Shown here piece by piece: positions 49,941-59,460 of a stretch of DNA of 64,000 nucleotides. This stretch comes from Bradyrhizobium sp. U87765 SZCCT0048 (GTDB lineage: Bacteria; Pseudomonadota; Alphaproteobacteria; Rhizobiales; Xanthobacteraceae), in NCBI RefSeq assembly GCF_018131225.1, contig NZ_JAFCMM010000006.1:1-64000 (forward strand), in the 5' to 3' direction. A program made the translations under genes and the position numbers. Every line of letters begins with the position of its first letter. The stretch's first letter is position 1. The notes under the pieces are model-generated. The model saw nothing but the letters and a program-made list of their open reading frames with translations, had not been told where the DNA came from and did not search any database.

Positions 49941-50723
49941 GTGCCGAAATTCGCTGCTAATCTCACCATGCTGTTCAACGAGCTGCCGTTCGTCGAACGC
50001 TTCGCCGCCGCGAAGGCCGCCGGCTTTTCCGGCGTCGAGTATTTGTTTCCCTACGACTTCGACAAGGCCGAACTGGCCGGGCAGCTGAAGCAGCACGGCC
50101 TGACGCAGGTGCTGCACAACCTGCCCGCCGGCAACTGGGCTGGGGATGAACGCGGCATCGCGGTGCTTCCCGATCGCATGCAGGAATTCCGCGACGGCGT
50201 CGGCCGCGCCATCGACTATGCCCGGGCGCTCGACTGCCGCCAGCTCAATTGCCTGGTCGGCATCCTGCCGGCCGGCGCGAATGCCGCGACCGCCCATGAC
50301 ACGCTGGTGGAGAACCTGCGCTTTGCCGCCGCCGCGCTGGCGAAGGAAAAGATCCGCCTGCTGGTCGAGCCGATCAACACCCGCGACATTCCCGGCTTCT
50401 TCCTCAGCCGCACCGACCAGGCGGTGAAGCTGATCGGCGATGTCGGCTCGGACAACCTGTTCATCCAGTACGACATCTACCACATGCAGATCATGGAAGG
50501 GGATCTGGCGCCGACGTTGAAGCGCCATCTCGACCGCATAGCCCATGTGCAACTGGCCGACAATCCCGGCCGCAACGAACCGGGCACCGGCGAGATCAAC
50601 TATCCGTTCCTGTTCAGGTATCTCGACGACATCGGCTACCGCGGCTGGGTCGGCTGCGAATACAAGCCGAAGACCACCACGGCCGAGGGCCTTGGATGGT
50701 TCGCGCAACTGGCGGCGGCGTGA
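49941..50723 (+). CDS. hyi: Hydroxypyruvate isomerase
   Basis: A 260-residue TIM-barrel isomerase of the xylose-isomerase-like superfamily, interconverting hydroxypyruvate and tartronate semialdehyde. It begins VPKFAANLTMLFNELPF, with the metal/active-site motifs LLVEPINTRDIPGF, YDIYHMQIMEGD and VGCEYKP. The GTG at 49941 is preferred: an AAAAGGA site lies 8 bases upstream and the length then matches the family. The frame also opens at a TTG at 49920. Confidence 0.92.
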   Translation: MPKFAANLTMLFNELPFVERFAAAKAAGFSGVEYLFPYDFDKAELAGQLKQHGLTQVLHNLPAGNWAGDERGIAVLPDRMQEFRDGVGRAIDYARALDCRQLNCLVGILPAGANAATAHDTLVENLRFAAAALAKEKIRLLVEPINTRDIPGFFLSRTDQAVKLIGDVGSDNLFIQYDIYHMQIMEGDLAPTLKRHLDRIAHVQLADNPGRNEPGTGEINYPFLFRYLDDIGYRGWVGCEYKPKTTTAEGLGWFAQLAAA

Positions 50724-50866
50724 CCAGGACCGCGCCGCGTCGGGCGCACGCCCCTGACGTCGAGGCGCGGCGCACGCATCCGCCGCAAGGCACCGGCCTG
50801 TTGCTCCGCATGAAGCGCAAGGGCCGGCTCAGACATCCGATCAAACAACCCAAGGGAAGACACACC

Positions 50867-51748
50867 ATGAGCAATCTCGGATTCATCGGCCTCGGCATCA
50901 TGGGGCGCCCGATGGCGGGCCACCTGCTGGCGGCCGGCCATCGTCTCGCCGTGCACGACGTCAATCCGGTGCCGGGCAACCTGCTGGAAGCCGGCGCGGT
51001 CGCCTGCAAGTCGGCGAAGGACGTCGCCGAGCAGTCCGACATCGTGTTCATCATGGTACCGGACACCCCGCATGTGAAGGCGGTGCTGTTCGATGCCGGC
51101 GGCGTCGCCGAGGGGCTGTCGCCGGGCAAGATCGTGGTCGACATGAGCTCGATCGCGCCGCTCGCCACCAAGGAGTTCGCCAAGGCCATCAACGAGCGCG
51201 GCGTCGACTATCTCGACGCGCCGGTGTCCGGCGGCGAGGTCGGTGCCAAGGCGGCGTCGCTCACCATCATGGTCGGCGGCCCGGAGCGCGCGTTCGAGCG
51301 CGTCAAGCCGCTGTTCGACAAGCTCGGCAAGAACGTCACCCGGGTCGGCGGCAATGGCGATGGCCAGACCACCAAGGTCGCCAACCAGATCATCGTCGCG
51401 CTGACCATCGAGGCGGTGGGCGAAGCCCTGCTTTTCGCCTCCAAGGCCGGCGCGGATCCGGCGCTGGTGCGCCAGGCGCTGATGGGCGGCTTTGCATCGT
51501 CGCGCATCCTCGAGGTCCATGGCGAGCGCATGATCAAGCGCAACTTCGAGCCGGGCTTCCGCATCGAGCTGCACCAGAAGGACCTCAACCTTGCGCTGGA
51601 CGGCGCCCGCGCCCTCGGCATCGCGCTGCCGTCGACCGCAATCGCCCAGCAGCTCTTCAACGCCTGCGCCGCCCAGGGCGGCAAGGCGTGGGACCACTCG
51701 GCGATGGTCAAGGCGCTGGAGCTCGCCGCCGCGCACGACATCGCCTGA
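50867..51748 (+). CDS. glxR: 2-hydroxy-3-oxopropionate (tartronate semialdehyde) reductase
   Basis: A 293-residue beta-hydroxyacid dehydrogenase making glycerate. The N-terminal GFIGLGIMGRPMAGHL, the substrate motif DAPVSGGEVGA and the catalytic Lys in GDGQTTKVANQ are all seen. The start at 50867 has AAGGGAAG 7-8 bases upstream. It lies 143 bp after hyi in the same direction. Its ribosome site is complementary over 8 bases to the pyrimidine run of the candidate sRNA at 19.5 kb. Confidence 0.94.
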   Translation: MSNLGFIGLGIMGRPMAGHLLAAGHRLAVHDVNPVPGNLLEAGAVACKSAKDVAEQSDIVFIMVPDTPHVKAVLFDAGGVAEGLSPGKIVVDMSSIAPLATKEFAKAINERGVDYLDAPVSGGEVGAKAASLTIMVGGPERAFERVKPLFDKLGKNVTRVGGNGDGQTTKVANQIIVALTIEAVGEALLFASKAGADPALVRQALMGGFASSRILEVHGERMIKRNFEPGFRIELHQKDLNLALDGARALGIALPSTAIAQQLFNACAAQGGKAWDHSAMVKALELAAAHDIA

Positions 51749-52409
51749 GGGGGCGGGGCGCTACGCGGTATGAGGCCTGCGCCTCCATCGATCGGTGAAG
51801 GTCAATCCGTCACCCTGAGGTGGCCGCGCTCTGCGCGGCCCTCGAAGGGCGACGGCCCGAGCCTTCCAAGCTGGCCACCGGGCCGTTCATCCTTCGAGGC
51901 TCGCGGAGCCTGTCATCGGGCCGCGCTTGCGCGCGGACCCGTTGGCTCGCACCCCAGGATGACGGGATGGATGCTGCTCAGGATGACGGAATGGATGCTG
52001 CTGGCTGTAGCTACATTCTCCGTTCTGGCCGGGCGCAACTTCTCTCCTCATGGTGAGGAGGCGCGTCAGCGCCGTCTCGAACCATGAGGCCGCAAGCCTC
52101 GGCCTCATCCTTCGAGACGCCCACTGTACGGGCTCCTCAGGATGAGGGGAGGGGCCAGCATCGCGAGCGGAGGAGGTGACGCACGGCGTCGCCCCATTCG
52201 CCGTCATGGCCGCGCAGCTCGATCTGTCCTGGAGGGATCGCCAGGACGAGGGTCTCCCGGCCATCCACGTCTTTTGTGCCGGACTGCCCTGAAGACGTGG
52301 ATGCCCGGGACGAGCCCGGGCATGACGAGGAAGGGAAGCGAGGTCACGCCGACGCACGCGCCGGCGATCCACATCTGCTGCTATCCGCATCACACACAGA
52401 GGCCTCCCC
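51749..52409. repeat. Repeat-filled gap between glxR and pyk
   Basis: Family A copy 4 (51805-51964, with an extra GC-rich stretch inside), family B palindrome (52044-52150: CTCATGGTGAGGAGGCGCG...CCATGAGGCC...CTCCTCAGGATGAGG) and an inverted pair CCATCCACGTCTT/AAGACGTGGATG (about 52260-52305). No supported gene. In many relatives a glycerate kinase gene occupies this position. Confidence 0.75.
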
Positions 52410-53840
52410 ATGCGCCGCTCCCGCAATGCCAAGATCATCGCCACCCTCGGTCCGTCGAGCTCGTCGCCGGAAATGATCCGTGCGCTGTTCGAGACGGGGG
52501 TCGACATGTTCCGCCTCAACTTCAGCCATGGCAGCCACGACGATCATCGCGAGCGCTTTCGCATCATCCGCGAGGTCGAGCGCGAGGTCGGCCGTCCCGT
52601 CGGCATCCTGATGGACCTGCAGGGGCCGAAGCTGCGTGTCGGCAAGTTCGCCAATGGCCCGGTCGAGCTGGTGCGCGACGCGCGCTTTCGCCTCGATCTC
52701 GATCCGGTCGCCGGCGATGCCAGCCGTGTGGCGCTGCCCCATCCCGAGATTTTTGCCGCGCTCGCCGCCGGCACGCCGCTGCTGCTCGACGATGGCAAGA
52801 TCCGTCTTTCGGTCGAGAGCTGCGGGCCGGATTTCGCCGAGACGCGGGTGGTGGTCGGCGGACGCCTGTCCGAGCACAAGGGCATCAATGTGCCCAGCGT
52901 CATCCTGCCGATGTCGCCGTTCACCGCGCGCGACCGCCGCGACCTTGCCTTCGGCCTCGACATGGGCGCCGACTGGGTGGCGCTGTCGTTCGTGCAGCGG
53001 CCGGAGGACATCGACGAGGCGCGTGCGCTGATCGGCGACCGCGCGCTGGTGATGGCGAAAATGGAAAAGCCCGCGGCGATCCACAACCTCGATGCCATCG
53101 TCGCCCGCGCCGACGGCATCATGGTGGCGCGCGGCGATCTCGGCGTCGAGATGCCGCCGGAGCAGGTGCCGGTGATGCAGCGGCGCATCGTGCGCGCCTG
53201 CCATCGCGAGGGCAAGCCGGTGGTGGTGGCGACCCAGATGCTGGAATCGATGACCAGCGCGCCGGTGCCGACGCGGGCGGAGGCGTCCGATGTCGCCACC
53301 GCTGTCTACGAGGGGGCTGACGCGGTGATGCTGTCGGCGGAATCCGCCAGCGGGCAATACCCGCGCGAGGCGGTGGCGATGATGGAGTCCATCATCAGGG
53401 GCGTCGAAGCCGATCCGCACTACCGCACCCTGGCGGATGCCCAGCACGAGGAGGCGCGTACCACCCATGCCGACGCGATCTGCCGGGCGCTGCGCCACGT
53501 CGCGCGCCAGATCTCGGCCAAGGCGACCGTCACCTACACGTCATCCGGCTTCACCAGCATCCGCGCCGCGCGCGAGCGCCCGGTTGCGCCGATCCTGTCG
53601 ATCACGCCGTCGGTCGCGACCGCCCGGCGGCTGGCGCCGGTGTGGGGCGTGCATTCGGTGGTGATCGCCCATGAGATCGAAAGCGAGGCGGCGATGACCC
53701 AGGTCGCCTGCGAGACCGCACTCGCCGAGCGTTTTGCCGCGCCCGGCGACAGCATCGTCGTCACCGCCGGCATTCCCTTCGGCGTCGCCGGCACCACCAA
53801 CCTGCTGCGCATCGTCGCGCTGCCGCAGCCGGCGGTGTGA
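52410..53840 (+). CDS. pyk: Pyruvate kinase
   Basis: A 476-residue enzyme converting phosphoenolpyruvate and ADP to pyruvate and ATP. It has the N-terminal KIIATLGPSS, FRLNFSHGSHDDH, the barrel catalytic lysine in VMAKMEKPAAIHNLDAI, and MVARGDLGVEMPPEQVPVMQ. A C-terminal allosteric-type domain follows. It sits downstream of glxR, as in glycerate pathway operons, but after 660 bp of repeats, so it probably has its own promoter. Confidence 0.95.
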   Translation: MRRSRNAKIIATLGPSSSSPEMIRALFETGVDMFRLNFSHGSHDDHRERFRIIREVEREVGRPVGILMDLQGPKLRVGKFANGPVELVRDARFRLDLDPVAGDASRVALPHPEIFAALAAGTPLLLDDGKIRLSVESCGPDFAETRVVVGGRLSEHKGINVPSVILPMSPFTARDRRDLAFGLDMGADWVALSFVQRPEDIDEARALIGDRALVMAKMEKPAAIHNLDAIVARADGIMVARGDLGVEMPPEQVPVMQRRIVRACHREGKPVVVATQMLESMTSAPVPTRAEASDVATAVYEGADAVMLSAESASGQYPREAVAMMESIIRGVEADPHYRTLADAQHEEARTTHADAICRALRHVARQISAKATVTYTSSGFTSIRAARERPVAPILSITPSVATARRLAPVWGVHSVVIAHEIESEAAMTQVACETALAERFAAPGDSIVVTAGIPFGVAGTTNLLRIVALPQPAV

Positions 53841-53884
53841 ACTCAGCAGCGAGCTATGCGGCCTGAAGCGCACAGCCTCTCCTC

Positions 53885-54000
53885 GCCCCCCTGAGGTGGC
53901 CCCGCGTAGCGGGGCCCTCGAAGGGCCACGGCCCAGGCGGCTGCTCGGTGGCCGTTCATCCTTCGAGGCTCGCTCCGCTCGCACCTCAGGATGACGGAGG
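53885..54000. repeat. Palindromic repeat (family A, copy 5)
   Basis: CCCCTGAGGTGGCCCC...CCTCGAAGGGCCACGG and CATCCTTCGAGGCTCGC...CACCTCAGGATGACGG, folding as one long hairpin just after pyk. Confidence 0.85.
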
Positions 54001-54472
54001 AAGTTCCGCGGCTCTGTCTCGACGTTGTCGCGTAGCATGGATGAGCGAGGCGATATCCGGGGTAATCGCGGGCCGCTGGAGTGTCCGCAAAACTCCAAGC
54101 TAAATGTTTGCGTTCGCACCGATCCCATCATTGTGAAGGGACTCGCGCGCCTTCTGCGCGTCGTCGCGCCGCCGTAGCCGGCGGCCAGCCGTGCGGCAGG
54201 ATCGTCATGAACGGCCAGTTCAGCGCTCGTATCACGGCGGTGACGGCGGGGCAGGTGCAGCCGATCCATCGCGTGCAGCCGCGCCTGTCGCGTGTCACTT
54301 CGGCCAGGGCACGGGGACGATGGCGCCGCGGCCGCGATGGCTGATGTCAGGATGGTGGATGCCGCGACGATGCGGATCGGCTGCGTCGCCGGATTTGCGC
54401 GGCACCGATTGTCAGGGATGCACCGGATGGCGTAGCCTCGCCGCGAGTTTCGTTCTCGCCGGATTGCGACGC
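54001..54472. other. Intergenic region before the rhomboid-like gene
   Basis: About 470 bp. The rhomboid reading frame extends back to 54191, but that extension is low-complexity, lacks a ribosome site and shows no domain. Otherwise nothing is recognisable. Confidence 0.45.
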
Positions 54473-55561
54473 ATGCCCACTCCCCGAAGCCGCTGGCAGG
54501 CTTTTGAAATCCCCCATTTCGCTGTCTACCTGCTGCTGACGGCGAATCTCCTGGCCTATGGTCTGTGCCTCTCGAGGTCGGGCACCGGGACTATGACGGC
54601 CGAGGTGCTGTATCGCAGCGGCGCGATCTATATCGGCGCGCTCGACCACCATGAATACTGGCGCCTGCTGGTGGCCGGCTTCCTGCACGTCAATCCGCTG
54701 CATCTCGGCACCAACATGCTCTGCCTCGTGCTGTGGGGCGGCCTGCTGGAAAAGCGCATCGGCTCGCTCTACTTCCTGATTGTCTATGTCGCGGCGGTGG
54801 TCTGCGGCAACGTCGTCAGCATCGCGACGCACGGCGCGCCATTCCTCACCGTCGGCGCGTCCGGCGGCGTCGCCGGCATTCTCGGGGCGCTGCTGTGCCT
54901 GAGGGTCCTCGGCAAGGTCGACCTCGCGCCCAATTTCTTTGTCATCAATATCGGCCTCAACGTCGTGCTGACCCTCGCGACGTCGGCGATCGACTGGCGG
55001 GTGCATCTCGGCGGCTTCGCCGCGGGGCTGATCGCTTGCGCACTCCTCGATGGCGCGGAGCGTGTCGGCGGGCGTGTGCTGCGTTGCAGGTTCCCCGAGG
55101 CGATCAAGGCCAACATCGTGCTGATCGTCGCGGCGGTGCTGCTGGTCGCCGGAGCGGCGCTGCCCCGGCCGGATGCCTGGATGGCGCTGGTCGCGGGTCT
55201 CGCCGCCGGTGCGGTGGTGGTCGCGCTGGTCGATCGCCTGCTGCCGCTCCGCAAGGGCCTTGCCATGGCCGTCGTCGTGATGGCGGTCATGAACATGATG
55301 CTGGCTGTGGTCGCGGGCATGGTGCTGGCCCCGGCATGGACGGCGAGTTGCGTCGCCTATGCCCGCGGCGTCACGACACCGATCGATCCGCTGCTCGGCC
55401 TCGGCTGCGGCAACGGCGAGATCATGCTCGCCGCAGCCGCCGCGGGCGTGCTGCTGCTGTCGCTTCTGGTGCACGGGCCGGAGCTGTCGCGCGGCCTGCG
55501 CGATGTCGGTTTCGCCGGTGCGTCGTTTCGGGCCGAACGCAAGCGGCGCATGGGATTGTAA
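54473..55561 (+). CDS. Rhomboid-family intramembrane protein
   Basis: A 362-residue membrane protein. The rhomboid core is complete: GFLHVNPLHLGTNMLCL (HxxxxHxxxN), the serine motif GASGGVAGILGALL and the catalytic His in VHLGGFAAGL, giving a Ser-His dyad. Three or four further helices follow, so this is a rhomboid with an extra C-terminal membrane module. It may cleave membrane-anchored proteins. Start 54473 is chosen at the methionine before the first helix; upstream codons look non-coding. No linked substrate gene is evident. Confidence 0.82.
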   Translation: MPTPRSRWQAFEIPHFAVYLLLTANLLAYGLCLSRSGTGTMTAEVLYRSGAIYIGALDHHEYWRLLVAGFLHVNPLHLGTNMLCLVLWGGLLEKRIGSLYFLIVYVAAVVCGNVVSIATHGAPFLTVGASGGVAGILGALLCLRVLGKVDLAPNFFVINIGLNVVLTLATSAIDWRVHLGGFAAGLIACALLDGAERVGGRVLRCRFPEAIKANIVLIVAAVLLVAGAALPRPDAWMALVAGLAAGAVVVALVDRLLPLRKGLAMAVVVMAVMNMMLAVVAGMVLAPAWTASCVAYARGVTTPIDPLLGLGCGNGEIMLAAAAAGVLLLSLLVHGPELSRGLRDVGFAGASFRAERKRRMGL

Positions 55562-55717
55562 TGGGATTGTAAGCCCGCACCTTCGGCGCACCGTCGATCA
55601 GTTCCCCGCGCACGCCGAAAATTTTCATCTGCACAGGCGCAATCGATTGGCCTTCGTGCCGGAACCATGGTTCCGGACCGGGGTTACCGTGGCGATTTCA
55701 TTCCACGGAGACCATGA

Positions 55718-55882
55718 ATGTCGATCGGTACTATTATTCTGATCATCCTGATCATCGCGCTGCTTGGCGGCTTCAGCGGCCTCGGCGGCGGCCCGTTCTA
55801 CGGCACCGGCTACTATGGCGGTGGCGGCCTCGGGCTGGTCATCGTCATCCTGCTGATCCTCGTGCTGCTCGGCCGCATCTAG
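55718..55882 (+). CDS. DUF3309-type small glycine-rich membrane protein
   Basis: A 54-residue protein with two hydrophobic helices (IILIILIIALLGGF and LGLVIVILLILVLLG) joined by a Gly/Tyr-rich loop (GGGPFYGTGYYGGGG), as in the DUF3309 family. GGAG lies upstream. The function is unknown; such proteins are common in rhizobia. Confidence 0.8.
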   Translation: MSIGTIILIILIIALLGGFSGLGGGPFYGTGYYGGGGLGLVIVILLILVLLGRI

Positions 55883-55953
55883 GCGCAGATTCAATGGCTG
55901 CTTGTGACCGGGAGGAGTTCTCGCGAGGCGGGAGCCCCTCTCGGTGGCGGCAC

Positions 55954-56535
55954 TCAAGTGACAAACAGATCGATCGTTTCGACGCGTCGCCATCTGCCGT
56001 CCATCTTCCTGTAGATGGCGACATATCCAACCGCTTGTACGGGCAGGTTTTTGACGCCTCCGGGTGATCGGACCCACTCCTGAAGGTGGTGGGAGACAAT
56101 CAGAGCCGCCAGTGTGTAGTCGTTGCTAAAGACTGGAAACGTGTAGCCGGAGTGTTTGATCTCCAGACGGTCCCCGTTGCCGGCTTCAAATTTTCTTCGC
56201 CGATCTTGGTCCAGCAATTTTTGTTTTTCCCCGCTGCATACATACTCTTCGCGGTCAGCAATATCGACAATCCTGCTGAGACTGCCTCCAGAGACTGCCG
56301 GTACGAGCTCCGCGCGCACTGTCGAACCAAAATAATGACGGGCAATAGGCTCAGGAATTGGAGAGCTTTGCCATGCTGGCTGGAGTTCGCAGCGTTGCAA
56401 AGGGATTTCGTCTGCAATCACCGTCTGGAAGAGGAGCCTTGCCTCTGCGGTGACGCTGCTGTCGTCATCAGCCTTTGCGGCTCCAAAGCAGATGGCCAGG
56501 CCCAAAAGCCAGACACTCCCTTTCCACTTCGCCAT
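55954..56535 (-). CDS. Secreted hypothetical protein
   Basis: A 193-residue protein with a signal peptide (MAKWKGSVWLLGLAICFGAAKA, probable cleavage after AKA). The soluble domain includes HYFGSTVRAELVPAVSGGSL and a C-terminal strand-rich region ending WRRVETIDLFVT. AGGAGG precedes the ATG at 56535. Base composition is visibly more AT-rich than neighbouring genes, which may indicate acquisition by transfer. Family not recognised. Confidence 0.7.
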   Translation of the reverse strand: MAKWKGSVWLLGLAICFGAAKADDDSSVTAEARLLFQTVIADEIPLQRCELQPAWQSSPIPEPIARHYFGSTVRAELVPAVSGGSLSRIVDIADREEYVCSGEKQKLLDQDRRRKFEAGNGDRLEIKHSGYTFPVFSNDYTLAALIVSHHLQEWVRSPGGVKNLPVQAVGYVAIYRKMDGRWRRVETIDLFVT

Positions 56536-56583
56536 CGGTCGCCTCCTGTCAGGACGAAATAGCCCGAACCGCATTGGGCCCGG

Positions 56584-57429
56584 TCAGCGATGTTCGCGAA
56601 ACGCCGCGGCCAGCGTGCGCAGCGCGCCGCGCGAGCGCGCATCGGTCAGGCGCGCATGCAGCACGATGGTCGACGGCGGCAGGGCCGGCAGGCCAAGACG
56701 CTCGCCGACCTCGACGCTGCCGGCGGGCGCGACCCGCTGCGCCAGCGCGGCGACCGCAAGGCCGGCCGACACCGCGGCGGTAACCGCGGTGGTGCCGCCG
56801 CCCATGAACACGTCCATCCAGGCGATCCCCGCGGCATCGAGCGCGCGGCCGGCGATGTTGCGCACGCCGCAGGACGGCGCCAGCGAGGCGAGGCGGAGCG
56901 CTTCGCCGTCGCGGCGCATGAACGACGGCGCGGCGAACCAGCCGACGCGCTCGCGTCCCAGCACCTCGCCGTCGCGGCGGTCGTCCTCGCAACGCACGAT
57001 CGCCGCATCCAGCGTGCCGCCATCGAACGCATCGAGCAGGGCGCGCGAGGCGCCGATCTCCACGGTGATCAGCAGCGCCGGATCGTAGGCGTGCAGTCGC
57101 GCCAGCAGCAGTGGCAGCTCGGGTCCGGCGACATGGTCGCTGATGCCGAGCGTCAGGGTTTGCGGCCGCGACGACAGGTCGGCGACCGCGCGCTCGTGCG
57201 CGGCGATGAAGTCGCGGGCGCTGTCGAGGAAGGCGGCGCCGCGCGCCGACAGCCGCACCGAGCGCGGCGTGCGCTCGATCAGCTTGTGGCCGAGCCGCTC
57301 CTCCAGCCGCTTGAGCTTGACGCTGACGGCGGCCTGCGAGGTGCCGAGAGCGTCGGCGGCGCGGGTGAAGCTCTGCAGATCGGCGACCAGCACGAACGCC
57401 TGCACGGCGTCGACATCGAGGGTGGTCAT
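56584..57429 (-). CDS. LysR-type regulator, divergent from an MFS efflux gene
   Basis: A 281-residue LysR regulator starting MTTLDVDAVQAFVLVADLQSFTRAADALGTSQAAVSVKLKRLEERLG (HTH at residues about 15-45), with a substrate-binding-like C-terminal domain. It is divergent from the MFS gene across a 102-bp AT-rich region containing ATCATAT-N7-ATATGAT (57467-57487 area), a likely LysR-type binding site. It probably controls that transporter. Confidence 0.87.
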   Translation of the reverse strand: MTTLDVDAVQAFVLVADLQSFTRAADALGTSQAAVSVKLKRLEERLGHKLIERTPRSVRLSARGAAFLDSARDFIAAHERAVADLSSRPQTLTLGISDHVAGPELPLLLARLHAYDPALLITVEIGASRALLDAFDGGTLDAAIVRCEDDRRDGEVLGRERVGWFAAPSFMRRDGEALRLASLAPSCGVRNIAGRALDAAGIAWMDVFMGGGTTAVTAAVSAGLAVAALAQRVAPAGSVEVGERLGLPALPPSTIVLHARLTDARSRGALRTLAAAFREHR

Positions 57430-57531
57430 GTTAGATGCCGTATCGTTATTTCTAATATATCCAATCATATCATTATAATATGATCAAGCCGGCACTAGCT
57501 TGCCTCCGACGGCGCCATCGGGAGAGCAGGC

Positions 57532-58971
57532 ATGAGCAGTCAAACGGACGAGATCACCGTCGCGGCCACGGGGAGCCGCAGCGACGCCGGGGCCGGCGAC
57601 CCCAGACGCTGGCTGGCGCTGCCGGTGCTGCTCACCGGCGCCTTCCTGCCGATCCTCGATTTCAACGTCGTCAATCTGGCGCTGCCGGCGATCCGGCAGG
57701 GGCTGCATGCCAGCGCCGGCGACCTGCAATTCGTCATCTCCGCCTATGCCGCGACCTATGCGGTGTTCCTGATCACCGGCGGGCGGCTCGGCGACTGGCT
57801 GGGACGGCGGCCAATGTTCGTCACCGGCGTCGCCGGCTTCACGCTGGCCTCGGTGCTGTGCGGCTTCGCCTGGTCGCCGCAGGTGCTGATCGTCGGGCGC
57901 ATCCTGCAGGGGCTGACGGCGACCATCATGGCGCCGCAGGTGCTGGCCTCGATCCGCGTGCTGTTTCCCGCCGCCGAGCAGGGCCGGGCGCTGGCGTTCT
58001 ACAGCGCGACCTTCGGCCTTGCCAACATCGTCGGCCAGATTCTCGGCGGCGTGCTGGTGTCGTCGCAGCCGTTCGGCTGGACCTGGCAGGCGATCTTCCT
58101 CGTCAACGTGCCGATCGGCCTCGTCGCCTTCGTCGGGGGCCTCACCGTGCTCGGCGACTCCCGCGCGCCGCAGGCGCAGCGGCTCGACCTCGGCGGCGTG
58201 GTGCTGCTGTCATTGACGCTGGCGCTGCTGGTCTATCCGCTGATCGAAGGGCGCGAGAGCGGCTGGCCGGTGTGGATCGTCGCCATGCTGATCGCCTGTC
58301 CGGCGATGCTCGCGGTCTTCATCGCCTTCGAGCGGCGGCTGGCCGCGCGCGGCGGCGCGCCGCTGGTGGAGCTGTCGCTGTTCGCCAACGGCAGTTTTGT
58401 GCTCGGCGTGCTGATGGCGCTGGCGCTCTATCTGCTGGCGTCTTTCTATCTCACCTTCGCGGTCTATCTGCAGAGCGGCCGTCAGCTGACGCCGCTGGCG
58501 GCGGGCGTTGCGATGCTGCCCTATGCCGGCGGCTACTTCGTCGCCTCGCTGGCGTCGGCGGTGGTGATGCAGCGCCTGCGCGCCCGCACGCTGACGCTCG
58601 GCTTCGCCCTGCAGGTGCTCGGCTTCGGTAGCGTTGCGCTGACGGTCGCGGGGTTTGTTGCGGTGCCGCTGTCCGCGGGGCTCGCCTGCGCCGGCATCGG
58701 CTTCGGTCTCGTGATGCCCTCGGTGATCAAGGTGGTGATCGGCGGCGTCGATCCCCGCCATGCGGGCCTTGCGTCGGGCATCGCGATCTCGACCTTCCAG
58801 ATCGCCTCCGCGCTCGGCGTCGCCGTCATCGGCGGTGTGTTCTACACCGTGCTCGGCGATGGCCGCGATCTCGCGGCTTATGCCCATGCCTTCGCCGTCG
58901 CGCTCGGCTGCAACGTCGTGCTGCTGGCGCTCGGCGCGCTGCTGTCGCTGGGGTTGTGGGACGAGGCCTGA
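57532..58971 (+). CDS. MFS drug-efflux transporter, DHA2 (14-helix) type
   Basis: A 479-residue transporter with about 14 helices. Motif A GGRLGDWLGRRPMFVTG and motif C-like AFYSATFGLANIVGQILGGVL match DHA2/EmrB-QacA members that export drugs or metabolites by proton antiport. Divergent LysR regulator. The substrate is not known. Confidence 0.87.
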   Translation: MSSQTDEITVAATGSRSDAGAGDPRRWLALPVLLTGAFLPILDFNVVNLALPAIRQGLHASAGDLQFVISAYAATYAVFLITGGRLGDWLGRRPMFVTGVAGFTLASVLCGFAWSPQVLIVGRILQGLTATIMAPQVLASIRVLFPAAEQGRALAFYSATFGLANIVGQILGGVLVSSQPFGWTWQAIFLVNVPIGLVAFVGGLTVLGDSRAPQAQRLDLGGVVLLSLTLALLVYPLIEGRESGWPVWIVAMLIACPAMLAVFIAFERRLAARGGAPLVELSLFANGSFVLGVLMALALYLLASFYLTFAVYLQSGRQLTPLAAGVAMLPYAGGYFVASLASAVVMQRLRARTLTLGFALQVLGFGSVALTVAGFVAVPLSAGLACAGIGFGLVMPSVIKVVIGGVDPRHAGLASGIAISTFQIASALGVAVIGGVFYTVLGDGRDLAAYAHAFAVALGCNVVLLALGALLSLGLWDEA

Positions 58972-59078
58972 CCGCGATGCTGTGATCACAACCCGGCCCA
59001 TCGACATCGGCGATCGACCGCCCTAGGTTCGCCGCCCACACGGCCGCGCCGCCGTCGGCCGACACCGGGAGGATGTCC

Positions 59079-59447
59079 TTGCGCTTCGTCATGCGTTCGA
59101 AGATTCACAATGCCACCGTTACCGAGGCGAACCTCGCCTATGTCGGCTCGATCACCATCGACAAGGATCTGCTCGAGCGCACCGGCCTGTGGGCCGGCGA
59201 GCGCGTGCTGGTGGTGTCGAACACGTCCGGCGCGCGGCTCGAGACCTATGTGATCGAGGGCGAGCGCCATTCCGGCGCGATCTGCATGAACGGCGCCGCC
59301 GCCCATCTCATCGGCGCCGGCGAAGAGATCATCATCATGGGCTTCGAACTGGTCGAGCAGCCGATCACGCCGCAGGTCATCCTGGTCGACGGCCACAACC
59401 GCTTCGTTCGCGATCTCGCCGAAGCGCCGCTGACGGTCGTGGCATAA
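59079..59447 (+). CDS. panD: Aspartate 1-decarboxylase
   Basis: A 122-residue pyruvoyl enzyme making beta-alanine for pantothenate/CoA. The self-cleavage site Gly-Ser is in LAYVGSITID (Gly23-Ser24 from this start), and SGARLETYVIEGERHSG and NGAAAHL are family motifs. The TTG start at 59079 is preferred because GGGAGG lies 6 bases upstream; the ATG at 59073 directly abuts that GGAGG. No other pantothenate gene is adjacent. Confidence 0.88.
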   Translation: MRFVMRSKIHNATVTEANLAYVGSITIDKDLLERTGLWAGERVLVVSNTSGARLETYVIEGERHSGAICMNGAAAHLIGAGEEIIIMGFELVEQPITPQVILVDGHNRFVRDLAEAPLTVVA

Positions 59448-59460
59448 TCCAGTCGCGGTC

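Noticed and set aside
13383..59447. Pantothenate pathway linkage of the PanE-like gene with panD
   Set aside because: The two genes are 45 kb apart in unrelated neighbourhoods; the PanE-like gene belongs with oxalate genes.
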